Of a stretch of DNA of 64,000 nucleotides, positions 32,095 through 44,110 are shown one piece after another. Origin of the DNA: Macrolepiota albuminosa (Eukaryota; Basidiomycota; Agaricomycetes; Agaricales; Agaricaceae); contig JAMWFC010000049.1 of the NCBI GenBank assembly GCA_027475525.1, forward strand, positions 4,076,947 through 4,140,946, written 5' to 3'. The notes beneath the pieces are model-generated. The model did no database searches, was not told the origin of the DNA, and saw nothing but the letters and a program-made list of their open reading frames with translations. Positions within the stretch are counted from its first letter, which is position 1, and every line of letters begins with the position of its first letter. A program made the translations under genes and the position numbers.

Positions 32095-32671
32095 TTTGCG
32101 AAGTGAGAGTTTGCAAAGGCAATGGCGGATTGACAAAATGTTTAACAGAGTCTCATATATATCACTCAAGCTGATGACGTCGATGTAGCACAGTTTCTTG
32201 TTACATAACCTCAGCCTCGGAAATTTTATTTTGAAACGTGCATCCATCAAGACCAAGTCCATCCAAAATGAAAGAAAGCCTCACGGACTACAAAGCAATG
32301 CCATTTGGAATGGCCGAAGAATGACCCACCACAAATCCAAGCTTCGAATAGGTGCCCATTGATAGAAGAGGTGAACCAGGTAAACGATCTGCAGATTGCA
32401 ATTTTTGCGTTCAGGTCAAGTTTGGTTGGTTGAATGGTATTGCGTAAGACAGACACAAAGCCGGAATCCATCAAGCTTGCAGGACAAATATGGGCTGCAG
32501 TTTGGAGAAGAGCCTTTCAACAAAAATTCTTATTAGAAGCAGAGGAGAAGAAATATGATATTCCTGATACTGTTCGACACATTTTTTCCCTATAACTTTC
32601 CACATCTCTTTCCAGCAAGGTTTTTGCCTGGTTTACGTTATGTAATGTAGCTAGGAATATATTTATCATTT
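32095..32671. other. Spacer between pyruvate-decarboxylase fragments, left part
   Basis: A minus frame at 32247-32474 has no recognised motif. This would be promoter and upstream region of the N-terminal fragment. Confidence 0.35.
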
Positions 32672-32686
32672 ATCATTTAACATGGC

Positions 32687-33314
32687 GGGGGCACGGTGGA
32701 GTAGTGGTCTCCACCGCGCGTCTGCCATTGCACCCCCAGCAGACACCGACAAAGGGGTACGAGTTTTCACTGAGAACATCCGTTCAAATCTCCAAGGTTG
32801 TAAAAATCCACCTCCCTTTTGGCACATATTCATTTCGACCACTGCCGATGATCCGATTTACCGACCCTCCCTGGCATAGGGTTCGGTCAATTGGATCTGA
32901 TTCACAAACACACACCACCATCGACACATGTCAACACCACACCAACACTGCCAGACAAACCACCACATAAGCGAGGAACTCACACACCATGGGAGGTCAC
33001 GACATCCTGTGTCCACACAGCACAACAGGAAAAAATCATTGGCCACGAAATCCTCCCTATCTTGAACTTGGATCAACCCTAACCTTAACCCCCCTTTGAT
33101 CTGCCTTTGAGCATATTGCGACGTGAACCCTGTTACTTATAAATGCTTACATACAACAATGTGAGGAAAGTTCTACTCATAAACTTATATAAATACATTG
33201 ATACATACAAACCCTGCTCTCTGTACATGGTACTGTACATCTGGCCTATTGGCCTGCCTCTTAGCTCAGTATTGTAGCTTGCCGGCATTAAAAGATTCCA
33301 TCATCATCATCATC
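32687..33314 (+). mobile_element. tRNA-derived SINE
   Basis: The 628-bp unit starts CGGGGGCACGG and has RNA polymerase III promoter-like boxes: A box TGGAGTAGTGG at 32697-32707 and B box GTTCAAATCTC at 32782-32792. It has a non-coding body and an (ATC)n tail. It is flanked by a 15-bp direct repeat, ATCATTTAACATGGC, at 32672-32686 and 33315-33329. No protein is encoded. Long target duplications and a simple-repeat tail are the marks of LINE-machinery insertion. The A-to-B distance is longer than in a normal tRNA. Confidence 0.8.
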
Positions 33315-33329
33315 ATCATTTAACATGGC

Positions 33330-33550
33330 AAACAAAGCTTAATGAGTCCGAACCAACCATGATCCAATCATAATTTGATAGTCACGTGAGAATTTCAATG
33401 ATTTATTTGAGTCAACTTGGAATCATGGTCTGCACAAACAGGTTATATAAATACACGGCATAAGCCAACTGTACATCTTGGCAACTATTAAGAATAAGTT
33501 GATACGATAAGAATTTGTCAGAGGTCAATATTTTGATGCGGTAATCATGG
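33330..33550. other. 3' flank of pyruvate-decarboxylase-like gene
   Basis: This short spacer has no coding frame and lies between the SINE and the C-terminal fragment. Confidence 0.4.
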
Positions 33551-33889
33551 CTAATAAGCGTTCAACTTGGCAATAGCTTTTGTCATGAGCTGTAACGACT
33601 TTGGCACATCAAACTTGTCCAGTATGACCTCAACAAGTTGAATCCTGTCCGCGCACGCAAACGATGGGTCATCTAGCAGTCTAACCAGTTCGTCTTTGGT
33701 GCCTACGCTGTAAGATTTAGACAGCTCCCTGCCCTCACAATCACCAAGAACCTTCAACAGGCCTGTCCACTTCCAGCCAAAAATATCATTGTATTTTCTA
33801 ACCCTCATATCTAGTCAGGGTGTTGCGATCGAAAAGCTTTAATACATACCTAGTCATCCCTCGAATGTGGCGTTCAACAGTGTGACCAC
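33551..33889 (-). pseudogene. Pyruvate-decarboxylase-like C-terminal fragment
   Basis: Two exon pieces on the complement, 33889-33850 and 33797-33551, are split by a 52-nt intron. They encode GHTVERHIRGMTR, then KYNDIFGWKWTGLL, then DELVRLLDDPSFACADRIQLVEVILDKFD and the C-terminus. This is the end of a pyruvate-decarboxylase-type enzyme. The upstream part of the gene is cut off by the MITE at 33890 and I could not find it on the far side. It lies in tandem, same strand, just upstream of an N-terminal fragment of the same family. Confidence 0.75.
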
Positions 33890-34308
33890 TCACTGCTGGC
33901 ACTGGAAAGTATTTCCATTGGAAAATGTACAAAAGAAACCTGTTATACCACTTCTATGTGGTGTTTACCCAAGAAATATGTAAGCATTTTCTCACCAAAA
34001 TATTTAGAAAAATGTTTATCTTTTTCTCAACTGTTTTACAAGGAAAAATGTCACCTTTTGCCACTGTTTTTCTGAAAAAATGCTGCTTTTTCACACTTTT
34101 TTCCTAAAAAATGCACTATTTCTAGGAAAAGAATGGTAAAAAAATAGTATTTTTCATTGGAAAAAAGTTGGAAAAAAGGTGAAAATTTTTCTAACTATTT
34201 TAGTGGGGAAATATTGATATATTTCTTGGGAAAAAACAACGTAGAAGTGGTATAACAGGTTTCTTTTGTACTTTTTCCAATGGAAATACTTTCCAGTGCC
34301 AGCAGTGA
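33890..34308. mobile_element. Foldback MITE with 67-bp terminal inverted repeats
   Basis: The 419-bp unit begins TCACTGCTGGCACTGG and ends with the inverse, CCAGTGCCAGCAGTGA. The two terminal 67 bp differ at only one position. The AT-rich interior contains many GGAAAAA/TTTTTCC blocks in opposite orientation, so the whole element could fold on itself. It encodes nothing. I see no convincing target duplication. It interrupts a pyruvate-decarboxylase exon. Confidence 0.85.
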
Positions 34309-35504
34309 ATGATTACGCTTGTGTTGGCGATTGTGCAAATCAAATTGTTACTGGTTGTTCCTTTGCTCAAAATTTGAAATCTATGAAAAGGACGATGTGA
34401 GCTGCAATGGGTGGGTCAACGCCATCAGAGGTCACACCCTTTAGATCCGATGCATCAAGCAGACTTGACCGTTTTGCAGTCTCAAGGCTGCTGTCAGGGT
34501 GTGGCAGGCAGGTCAAATTCGAGGTTGAGGCCTGAGGGTCTAAGTGGCCCGCGAGTCTTGACAGCGGAGAGTTTTGTCGTTCGTCCCGCTTGTTGGAGTA
34601 GGGAGTATTGCGTCACACAAGGCGTCCACCTATTGCACAACCTCTACCTATCGCACCGCCTCTACCTGGTGCTTCGTTGGACCGCAACCAAAGTGACCAT
34701 GACACTTCTGATTGCTTCTTGATCAATGGAAGCGATGATGCTTATCCTGAACTTGAAGCAGAACATCAAGCCCGAGCACATGAGCGACAAATGGTTTTGG
34801 AAGCTGTGGGTCTCATTGTAGGCCAATGTGATCTTGGTCGATATAAAGCATCGTCCCCACACCCCCTGCACCACAGTGGAAGAAACATCTTCCACTTTTA
34901 CCGGATCATGTGTCAGAACTACACATAACAACCCTTTAAGAATTCACAATCGGACCGCATGTCCATCGTCCCTTCCTTTGACATTAAGACCACACATGCC
35001 GATTGCATCGGTGGAAATGCTCGTTTTGTTGACGAGGTTATTTGCATTTCTTGTATTTCCTATCAAGGTCAACGACGCCATCACCAGTGATGTCGCAGAG
35101 TCGAAGCTTGGAGGGACTGTCTCTTTTTCGAGGTCAGAGAGTCCTGGAGCATCGTATCTGAATTGCATTCTTTACAATGTTTTTGCTTTGTAGTCGTGGG
35201 CGAGTCTTGTCAATAAGGCTGCGCTTGAAGGTATCCCTGCTAAATTCAGCCGTTATATCTTACTCATCTTCATGGTCAAAAGTTTTATCAACAAATCTAG
35301 GCCTATTGCATGAACCATGCAACAGCGATCAAAGTTCTCAAGTCTTGGAGGAATTCCAACCCAAAACTCGAAGGGCATCTACGGGTACAACTGGTCAACC
35401 TTTGTTTGTTCAACCTCTGATTTACTTTGCAGCGCCTCCGAGATGATGATCCAGGTGTTCAAAACTTGGATCTGTCAAATTATCTTCTTGTTCCTAGTTA
35501 TAGA
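34309..35504. other. Unassigned region
   Basis: Several frames of 70-120 codons on both strands are open but carry no recognisable motif and no consistent codon pattern. This may be decayed coding DNA or internal sequence of a second SINE copy. Confidence 0.3.
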
Positions 35505-35600
35505 TTGGCTCATTGAGTACAGTGCACTCTGCCCCGCCTCTTAGTTCTACGTAGTAGCCTGTCGGCGGTCAAAATCAAAACCATCATCACCATCATCGCG
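35505..35600 (+). repeat. Diverged SINE 3' end
   Basis: The block GCCTCTTAG ... GTAGC(C/T)TG(T/C)CGGC followed by CATCATCACCATCATC matches the 3' end and ATC-type tail of the SINE at 32687-33314. The 5' part of this copy is not recognisable. Confidence 0.5.
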
Positions 35601-36189
35601 AGTCAAATCACAGTGTATTGAAACACAATCTTTCAAGGAACATCGGAGAGATGAACTGGCACAAAAAGTAATCTCCGCAGTATAAAACAAGCGTAACGGG
35701 GTGGTATATGGCACCGCCTTTTCCATTGCCTCCATCAAGTAAGGGTAATCAGGGAGGCGATGGAAGTTGCATTAAGGGGATCACTGGCAGTTCATGAGCA
35801 ATGTACCACAAGAGCAAATTCGGACTGCACAGTAACCAATGTACTGTTTTGATACATACTATGTAACTTGAAAGAGTGAAAAAGTGAGATAAAGAATTTA
35901 GGTGAGTGAGGTCACAGACTTACACGTGTCGTACACATGAGGTACAATCCAGCTTCTTGCATCGCATCAAGGACTAAATCCAGTGACGTAGAATTGCTGA
36001 ATGTCGGCACTGGATGAACCTAATTAGTCCATGACTCAGTTGAAAGGGGTTTGTGCCTCAATGAGACTCATAAACCACGAACAATCATAGATTTGTTGCT
36101 TGTCACTATGCAATTTCATCATGAAAGAGAGGAATTCTACCCTTGCGCTGCAAGTTTGGCCGAAATTGATAGATTCTGAGCAAGATAGC
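35601..36189. other. Intergenic, nothing identified
   Basis: Neither strand shows a frame with a recognisable motif. Confidence 0.35.
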
Positions 36190-36556
36190 TGTAAAGAAAC
36201 TAATCGGAATGACCGGTGCATATGGACCGTCTTTGCCATTTACAGGGCGGACAAGCAGTCCCTGTCCTGAGGTCCATTTTTGTGACGGATCCAATATCCG
36301 AAGGTGCAGGAAGATATGACAAGGATCCCATGGCCTCAAAAGTGTGTCCAGCAAATTTTGCAGAGCATAAGATGGTATAGGGCAAAATTTGAGCTTGCAG
36401 AGAGTCAAGGGAAAAAGGGAGCGAGGTTTTCGTCGAGTTCAAAGCCACAGTGCCCTGCACTAGGATGGTCCCTTCAGTAGGAACGGCCACATCGAGGGTA
36501 TTTGACCTAGATTGGCGCTGAATTTGTAATTTGACGAAAGGTTGCTGATGCATCAA
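36190..36556 (-). pseudogene. Relic of an uncharacterised basidiomycete protein
   Basis: On the minus strand a frame reads PFVKLQIQRQSRSNTLDVAV, LSYLPAPSDIGSVTKMDLRTG, and then after a one-base shift GLLVRPVNGKDGPYAPVIPI and SFFTA. The block pattern resembles a mushroom protein family of unknown function, possibly with a glycosidase-like barrel. The rest of the protein is not found. The minus ORFs upstream (36643-37224) could be decayed earlier exons, but I cannot support them. Confidence 0.4.
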
Positions 36557-38800
36557 TCAGGATTGGAGCAAAGGATGGTCTTTGAAAGCTGCATCTTCAG
36601 GGAGGTACGGATTGCTGGAGAACGTGTAAAGGGGTATTCAGTTCATTTGGGATAAGGACTTGACCACCTATGAAAAATAAGGTAATTCCTGTCTCTACAA
36701 TAACCGAGAGCTACCTGGATGGACAACTGGTGCTGAGACATGCAGTTCCTTCCACACCTAGAGATGAAATCCAGCCTGGTTTTCCTTAGGATAATCGCAA
36801 TGTCTGCCCTATGATAAGACTGGTTGTGCCACCAAAAAGCCAATAGACAAGCCCCTCATGATGTTGCAATATAGGTACTGAGTGATTCACCGTGATCAAT
36901 GTCACAAGTCAATGGACAGATTATCAATCATACACCTGTCTTGACTGTGTTACTCGTGGTATCCATGGGACTGATGTACATGTTCCACCTCCATGGGTCA
37001 GCCAGATTTTCCGCCAACCGCAAGAATCCCAGCAGAATAGAAGGCATCTTCAAAGACCGATTCTCCGGCCTGATAGAAAAAAGGCACCGACAGTAGCGGA
37101 CCTCAATATAGACATTGCAAATTGGGAAATGGTGCCAGGGAAAACAGAAAGTGATTGAAGAAGGCGGCATCCTGCCTCGGAATGTGCGATACAGCTTGAC
37201 ATGCCGTGATGTCGCGTGTTTCAAATGCCCAGCGTTTGATGCGTGAATACAAGTTCAATATAGCTTTATACTTCATGAACAAGCAAGATGATCAATTGAC
37301 TTCTATTTGAAAGTATTTTGAGGCCTCAATGTCTACCTTTACGTGGTCATTGGAGCTATCTTTAACGCAAAAATCGTGGTTGTGTGAGCAAAAGCTTGAG
37401 AGAAATTCCAACTTCTAACCGACCGTCCAGATAGGCGTTTTTTGGCCTGAGTTTGATAATGTTCTTGAGACTTTTAAAGTTTTGAGTATGACTTGCGATC
37501 AGAGTCGCTGGTAGCGCATTCAAGGAGAAGAGTATTACCAACTGAATTGAGAACCGCTGTGGTAGAAGGGAGAGATTTGCTGATGGAAACAGGCCGGAAA
37601 GAAGATTAGAGAGGGAGCATGTGAAGGATCGAGACGATGCGAAGAAACAACAAGACAGCAAGAAGTCCGGTGGGGAAAAGCAGAACCGACAACAGGACAT
37701 ACGAATTGGGGAATCAACTGGACGAATGAGGAAGGAAGAAAATAAGGTTTGAGGATTATGAGACCAACCAACGGTCAAAAACAAAATCAGGGAAGGATCA
37801 ACGATGATGAGGAATTCTGGGGGTAAATCGGAGATCTCGAGGAACTCAAGAAAGCGTACAATTAGTATAAAAGGGAAGAAAAACATACGATTAGACAGGT
37901 TTTTACACCCCATATTTTCTGGTCTTAAGCTCTGCTTGTTTCGCGCTTCTCGTAATTGTGTCTCGTCGCTGTCTGGTCTGGTCTTGAGTATCATCTGCTC
38001 GGCTCTGTTCTGGCTTGTTCGCTGCCTGATCCAGCATCAAACACCGCGTGCTTGCTGTCTTTGGCAGAGTACTTGGGTCTTCTCGGCTTCTCGGAGATCT
38101 GTACTTCTTCATCTTAGTTCTGCTTTTGTCTGGCTTGGCTCAGTTTCTGTCTATCTCGGCATTGTCTTCGGCTACTCGGAACTCAGGTCTCCCTGACTTG
38201 GCTTGATTTCCATCTGCTTCGGCTCGCTTTCCGGCTTGGTCAAACTTCTCGGCTTCTCTATTCTCGCAGTCCTCTAGGGTCTCGTATTCTGGACTACTGT
38301 GCTGTCGCTGCTACTCTCTCTCTGCTGGCATCTGTCTAGTACTAGGCTACGCTTGTTTCTCTTGCACTTTACTGGTGTTTGACTGTCGCTGGTCTACGAA
38401 CTTCTACGACGCCACGACGAACATTACTCCATGACTATATCGCGTCATCACATTTCCCAATCCGATACGACTTCTTCTATTACTCTCTGATAACACCTCC
38501 TTCTTCTTCACGTTCGATCCATCAGCTAGCCCAACCCACTGCCACACCGCCAAGAGAAGAGGGAGCATCCTGCCCTTGTTACAACAGTTTCAATGGAACA
38601 TTAGATGCGTACTGGTTATAAGTGCCATGTTGCCCAAAGCGGCGTAGACAGGACATGTGTCAAGCATGCCTGAAAAGGCCATACAATATCGTAATTCTCA
38701 CGAGAAGTTCAAAAATGATTAGGCTTCGACGACTGCGGCATACTGTAGTGAGCTGTATGTGACCAACCGCCGAGAGAGCGTTACCTTCCTGTTTGCTTTT
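36557..38800. other. Unassigned region with a pyrimidine-rich tract
   Basis: No gene is supported. From about 37900 to 38560 the plus strand is strongly pyrimidine-rich (repeated TCTCGGCTTC, GGCTTG), as seen in fungal promoters or in degraded simple repeats. A minus frame of 210 codons (37362-37994) overlaps it but looks compositional (Phe/Leu/Ser-rich). Confidence 0.35.
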
Positions 38801-38805
38801 GAGTT

Positions 38806-39183
38806 TGTTGGCATTCAATAACCAACATGGCTACAAAATGGCCTCAATGCACCGTCAACCTCGACCCCGTCACTCGCACTGTCAAAGCACCCATTGTCCA
38901 TCCGCTACTTCTTTATTTGACACACAACACCCCTGACATGAGCCCCTTCCTTTGTTACTTGAATATATATATACGACATACAGAATGACACACCCTCAGT
39001 CAATTGAACATTGAACTGAGAGTGAGTGGACTACGCATATACTGATTACATGCGCTAACGTAACTACGATAGACTTAAACTTACTTGTCAGGTAGTTATG
39101 AATCTCAGTCAATTGAACATTGAACTGAGGACTTAAACTTACTTGTCAGGTATACCGAACTATAGACACACAGGGTTCTAACA
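38806..39183 (+). repeat. copia-2 5' LTR
   Basis: It begins TGTTGGCATTC and ends GGTTCTAACA. It carries two identical copies of CTCAGTCAATTG ... TTGAACTGAG, each followed within about 90 bp by ACTTAAACTTACTTGTCAGG. The 3' copy starts CG in place of TG. Confidence 0.93.
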
Positions 39184-39196
39184 GGTTATGGGCCAT
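39184..39196 (+). promoter_or_regulatory. copia-2 primer-binding site (initiator tRNA-Met half)
   Basis: GGTTATGGGCCAT follows the LTR directly. GGTTATGGGCC is complementary to the anticodon arm of eukaryotic initiator tRNA-Met, as used by Drosophila copia. Confidence 0.65.
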
Positions 39197-39277
39197 TGCT
39201 GACCGAGAACTATATTTGTATCCAGTCAACATAGAACCCTGTATCGATTGTTCTGACCTCTTCACATTATCACACTC

Positions 39278-40294
39278 TTGGCACCCCTGGACCCTTCAGG
39301 TACCGATCATAACCAAGGCCACCAGGCGCGTCCTTATTGTACCCGCACCAGAAAAAGAAAACAAGCAAACCTCTTTGTCCATCTTTGCACTCTTGCTAGA
39401 CCCCTTCTTGCACACATGTTAAGCAACGACACCGCCTACCCTCGCATCCGCCCAGCCAAGCTCAATGCCCACTGGCCTGCCTCGGAACCTCCTTTTGACC
39501 GTGCTACTGGCGAGTTTTTGAAATGGTCAACAAAACTGGAAATCTTCCTCCAGCAGAGCGGCCTAGATCGTTACATCTTTGCTTCCGAAAGGAACCCTGG
39601 CCGTCTGATCACTAGCCCCGACCAGAGCACCGAACCGAATACCTATGCTAACTGGATGGCTAACAATGATCTCATCATTGGCGTCATTCATGCAGCGATC
39701 TTCGAGGCGGAACAGGAAGACCTGGAAACGGATGGCATGGCTAAAGAGTGTTACAATGCTCTAAAAGCCAGGGCACAACGCGAGGGACCAGTGAAACAGG
39801 TAGCCTTGATTCAGGAAGCTCTCTCAACCTATGCGCCTATTGCCGAGCCCGTTGATACGACCGCTAGAAAAATATGCGAATTAATTGACCGTGCCTTTGC
39901 CATTGGAACCATTGACAAGGACCTCTTAAAGTGCATCGCCCTGCTCAATTGCATCAATGATAAGTCCTTCGAGTCAATCCAAACACAAGTCTCATGAGGT
40001 CTCGCCGATTCCACGAAGGATACACCATACACTTCTTTGCAGATTCGCAAGCTCTTCCAAACCGTGGATAGCCTCGCCACACTCAGCAAAAGCTCCACTG
40101 ACACCGCCATGTTAGCCCGCACCTCTAAAACCAATCAAGGACACAATCATGGCCCTGGTTTTCCCTGCTGCAGTGTGTGCCATGCTATTGGAGCGTCCTG
40201 CCATGGGCATACCAAGGAATGGTGCATAAGGCCGGGTGGTGGGATGTCCGGTAAGACTATTGACGAGTCCAAGGCTGCGCGCTGTGCTGCGTGA
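39278..40294 (+). pseudogene. gag: copia-2 Gag
   Basis: A capsid-type helical protein (WSTKLEIFLQQSGLDRYIF ... ECYNALKARAQREGP) is followed by a Cys/His segment (CCSVCHAIGASCHGHTKEWC) and the IRPGGGMSGKTIDESKAAR block common in basidiomycete copia gags. TGA codons at 39995 and 40292 interrupt it. The same frame continues into the protease. An ATG at 39416 inside the frame (LSNDTAYPRIRPAK) may be the real start. Confidence 0.8.
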
Positions 40295-43200
40295 GGAGGA
40301 GATCAAAAAGGGAGTAAAACAAACAACACCAGTGGCAAAAACGGTATCGCGGTCAAAGGTCTCGACGGTCAAGCCTATATTGTAGACATCACACATCTTC
40401 AAAAAGTCCAGCTTGAAACAAAACCTACCGACTTTGCTGCAGTTGCTGATTCAACCAGCAACACCACCGAATACTTCAAATATCAAGGTTTCATGGCCAT
40501 GGATGACAACGATGACGATCCGAGGGCAAGTATCAACTGGGATACACATACCATCCCAGCCATCCCTGGTTATGAGACAATCCTGGCTACCACAGCAATC
40601 ATACCATCCAACCCAACCAACAACACACGCATCATCTCACTGGCAGAGAAACCATTTTATATGGATTCTGGAGCCACTGTGCACATCTCCCCCTGTGCAT
40701 CCGACTTCGTCACGCTACGCCCTATACCTCTGCGATCAGTCAAAGGAGTAGGTGGGACTTCTATTGAGGCAATCGGCATATGACAAATCAGACTGCAAGT
40801 ACAGAATAAAGCAGAAATTTACCTGGAGAACGCACTTTACATTCCGAACTCCACGGTCCGACTCATCTCGATATCTGCACTAGCCATAGGCATGCAAGCC
40901 GTGATCACCTTCAGCCAAACTGGTGTCACCATCCTCGATGGAAATAGTGGTACTCTTCTTGCTGCTGGCCCACTTATTCCAGGACAACGATTATATACAA
41001 TAGAACTCCAAGACGCATTCACCGAACATGCCCTAACTGCCGCACAGCACCCTGTCAAACTTGACACCTGGCACTGGCGCCTTGGGCATGTGAACTATCA
41101 GGTCATTGCCACCATGGCACACGCTGGCTTGCTCCCAGGTACGCCATCTGCCTCCCTCCTAACGCAACCAAAATGTGACGTCTGTATTCTTGGAAAGCAG
41201 ACGAAAACACCGGTGCGGAAGGTATGGGAGGAAGGGCATAGAGCGGTCAGGAAGCTACAGATAGTCTGGATAGATCTAGCCGGACCGATAAATATACAAT
41301 CTCGTACCGGAAACAAATACACTATGGATATCGTCGATGATTACACAAATATGCCCTGGGCCATTCCATTGAAATCAAAGTCTGATGCCTTTGCGGCACT
41401 CAAAGCATGGGAAAGGGCTCGAGAACTAGAGACAGGCCTAAAAGTTGGTATTTATTGCACGGGTCACGACAGCGAATTGAAGAGCCATCAAATGGAAGCA
41501 TGGATAGCATCAACCGGAATGGGCCGTGAATTTGCAGCGCCATACACGTCTGAACACATGGGACGTGTAGAACGCATGCACAGGACACTTCAAGGGAAGG
41601 CCAGAACTATGAGACTAGCAGCTAAGTGTCCGGACTCACTATGGGATGAGTTTTATTTGACAGCTACGCACCTACACGCTAAAACCATAACAAAATCACT
41701 AAACGGTAAGACACCATTTGAACTATGGCATGGACGCACCCCGGACTACTTGTACATGCGTGAGATTGGATGCAGAGCTTTTGTCCTCATCCAAGGGCAA
41801 CATAACCCAAAGATTAATGCACACGGAATTGAATGTATTCTTGTAGGGTACGCACAGAACTCAAAGGCTTACAGGTGTTACGACCCCAGAACTCGCAAAA
41901 TCTATGAATCTTACCATGTCCGGTTCCTAGAACGTCACGACAGCCACCTGACCCCTGCAATGATTGCCGAGAAGACGCCCACAGTGCCTATAACACCCAC
42001 AACAATAAGCGAGCCAATGACGATCGCTGAAATCAAGGAAGCATCAGCAGAAACTCCATTTACAGTCGATGACAACGAAGACGCACTACCGACGCCTCCA
42101 ATTGCTGCTCCAGATGAACCACTCCCACCGGTAGATGCACCTGCACAGGCCCCCCTCTGACGATCAGACCGTGCTTGTGTTCCAACTGTCAAGGTCAGTC
42201 CAGACAACCCGCCAGTTACTCGTCTCCAAGTGGCTGTCCAAGAATCTCGTGCAGCTGCTGACAGATTGCGCGCCATGCGGGCTGAAAAGCGTCAGGCAGC
42301 AGGGACACTACAGGATCCTCCTCACGCCCCCCCACAACAGTTGATGGCAGGGGAAGGGAATAATGACAACGCACCAGACATAGCCAACTTAGCATCGATG
42401 GAAGACATAGAGCGCCTACTAGCCGCAATTGAGTCCCTGGAAGACCCGACTTACATAGACCTGGGAGATGAACCCCGCACGTGGAAAGAGGCGATGGCAT
42501 CACCATATGCCAAAGAATGGGAAGCTGGGTACTGCGATGAGCTACAGTCACTAAAAGACATGGGCATATACAAGCTTATCCCTAGAGATGAGGTACCTGT
42601 AGGCCAGAAAGTACAAAAAGGGAGACCCATGTTCAAGATCAAACGCGATGAGAATGGAAAGGCAGTCCGGTTCAAGGTTCATCTTGTCTTCAAAGGATAC
42701 GAACAGGTATATGGCCAGGACTACGCCAGGACCACCTCTCCAACAGCATGCATGGAATCGTGGCAGGTATTGCTACACCTCACAGCAACACAGGGCTGGG
42801 ATGCTGCCCAGATCGACATCAAGATGGCCTTCCTATACGGACTGCTCCCGGAGGAGGAGACTCAATACATGATGCAACCCAAAGGTTTTGAGGAACCAGG
42901 AAAGGAGAACTGGGTATGGTGCTTGCTACGCGGACTCTACGGAATGAAACAAGCTGGCCGCATATGGAACCACACACTTAACAGCAACATGATTTCCTGG
43001 GGATTCACGCACTTATCATGCGAATCATGCGTATATTACCGAAAAACTGACACAGGAATGATAATAGCGGCTGTCCATGTCGACGACTTCCTGTCTGTTG
43101 CCAGCAGCAAGTCAGAGAACAAACGCTTCAAGGACCAACTTAGATCTGTCTGGACTATATCGGATCTTGGGTTACCGAGATTTGTCGTAGGTATTGCGCT

Positions 43201-44050
43201 TGAGTGGGACAATGACAGACACCTCGTGAGGCTATCACAGACCGCACTCATAGACAAGATTATATCTCAATTCGGGCAGTCAAACGCAGCGCTGCTATCC
43301 CTCCCCATGGAACTGGGCCTGAAGCTCCACAGAATCGACAGATCCTCCCTCCCCTAAACTGAGGTCGACGCCCTTATACGAACACCATACCAATCCCTGG
43401 TCGGATGTCTCCTATATCTAGCCATCTCCACCCGCCCTGACATAGCGTATGCTGTTCAACAGCTGACCCAGTACGTAGACTCTTACACTGCAATTCACTG
43501 GAGGGCAGCCATGCGACTCGTCAGGTATCTCAAGGGAACGCGGGACCTTAAGCTCATGCTCGGTGGCAGAATTGATCCTGTTAACCTCACCGGCTTCACC
43601 GACTCAGATTGGGCCAACTGCTTAGACACGCGGCGCAGCATTGGCAGTTACGCATGGAGCCTGGGCTCAGGTGTTGTGTCATGGGCGGCACGTAAACAGA
43701 GATCAGTCGCTGCATCATCTTGCGAGGCCGAATACATGGCCGCCTTCAAAAGTGCCCAAGAATGTGTGTGGTTACGTGCCCTGCTCAAGGGGATTGGCTA
43801 CGATATTACGAGTAAACCGACACCCATCCTCTGTGATAATAACGCAGCCATTAACCTGTCCGAGGACCCCACACTACACACGCACATGAAACACGTTGAC
43901 ATTAAGTATCATTTCTTATGTGAGCGGGTCCAGGCAGGCGAGATCTGCATACGGTATGTGAACACTAAATACAACGTCGCGGACCTATTCATGAAAGCGC
44001 TCGCTACCCCACTCTTCTTACGACTTCGAGACCTGCTGGGACTGCAATGA
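40295..44050 (+). pseudogene. pol: copia-2 Pol
   Basis: The protease has YMDSGATVH at about 40660. TGA at 40781 follows. The pre-integrase zinc domain shows HWRLGH ... CDVCILGKQ. The integrase triad is carried by VWIDLAGP, GHDSEL and GRVERMHRTL. TGA at 42158 precedes the RT. The RT has VHVDDFLS with the two catalytic Asp, and YGMKQAGRIW. TAA at 43355 splits the RT thumb from RNase H (FTDSDWAN ... CEAEYMAAF ... LCDNNAAINL). The final TGA is at 44048. Every catalytic residue I checked is present. Confidence 0.9.
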
Positions 44051-44110
44051 GACGCCACATTCCATGCAAGGAGGAGACATTATCGCATCGAGGTATTCGG
44101 TGAGGAGGAG

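Noticed and set aside
33079..33100. Telomere-like CCTAACCTTAACCC near the SINE end
   Set aside because: It is a single imperfect unit, not a tandem array, and lies inside the SINE body.
33890..34308. CACTA-type transposon based on the CACTG ends
   Set aside because: No 3-bp target duplication and no subterminal repeats of that superfamily are seen; the long foldback structure fits a MITE of unknown family better.
34411..35544. Several 75-120-codon frames between the MITE and the second SINE tail
   Set aside because: Frames occur on both strands with no family motif, and I found no continuation of the pyruvate-decarboxylase gene.
37362..37994. 210-codon minus-strand frame rich in Phe, Leu and Ser
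   Set aside because: Its composition follows the pyrimidine-rich strand bias; there is no domain, no signal peptide with a clear cleavage site and no plausible start context.
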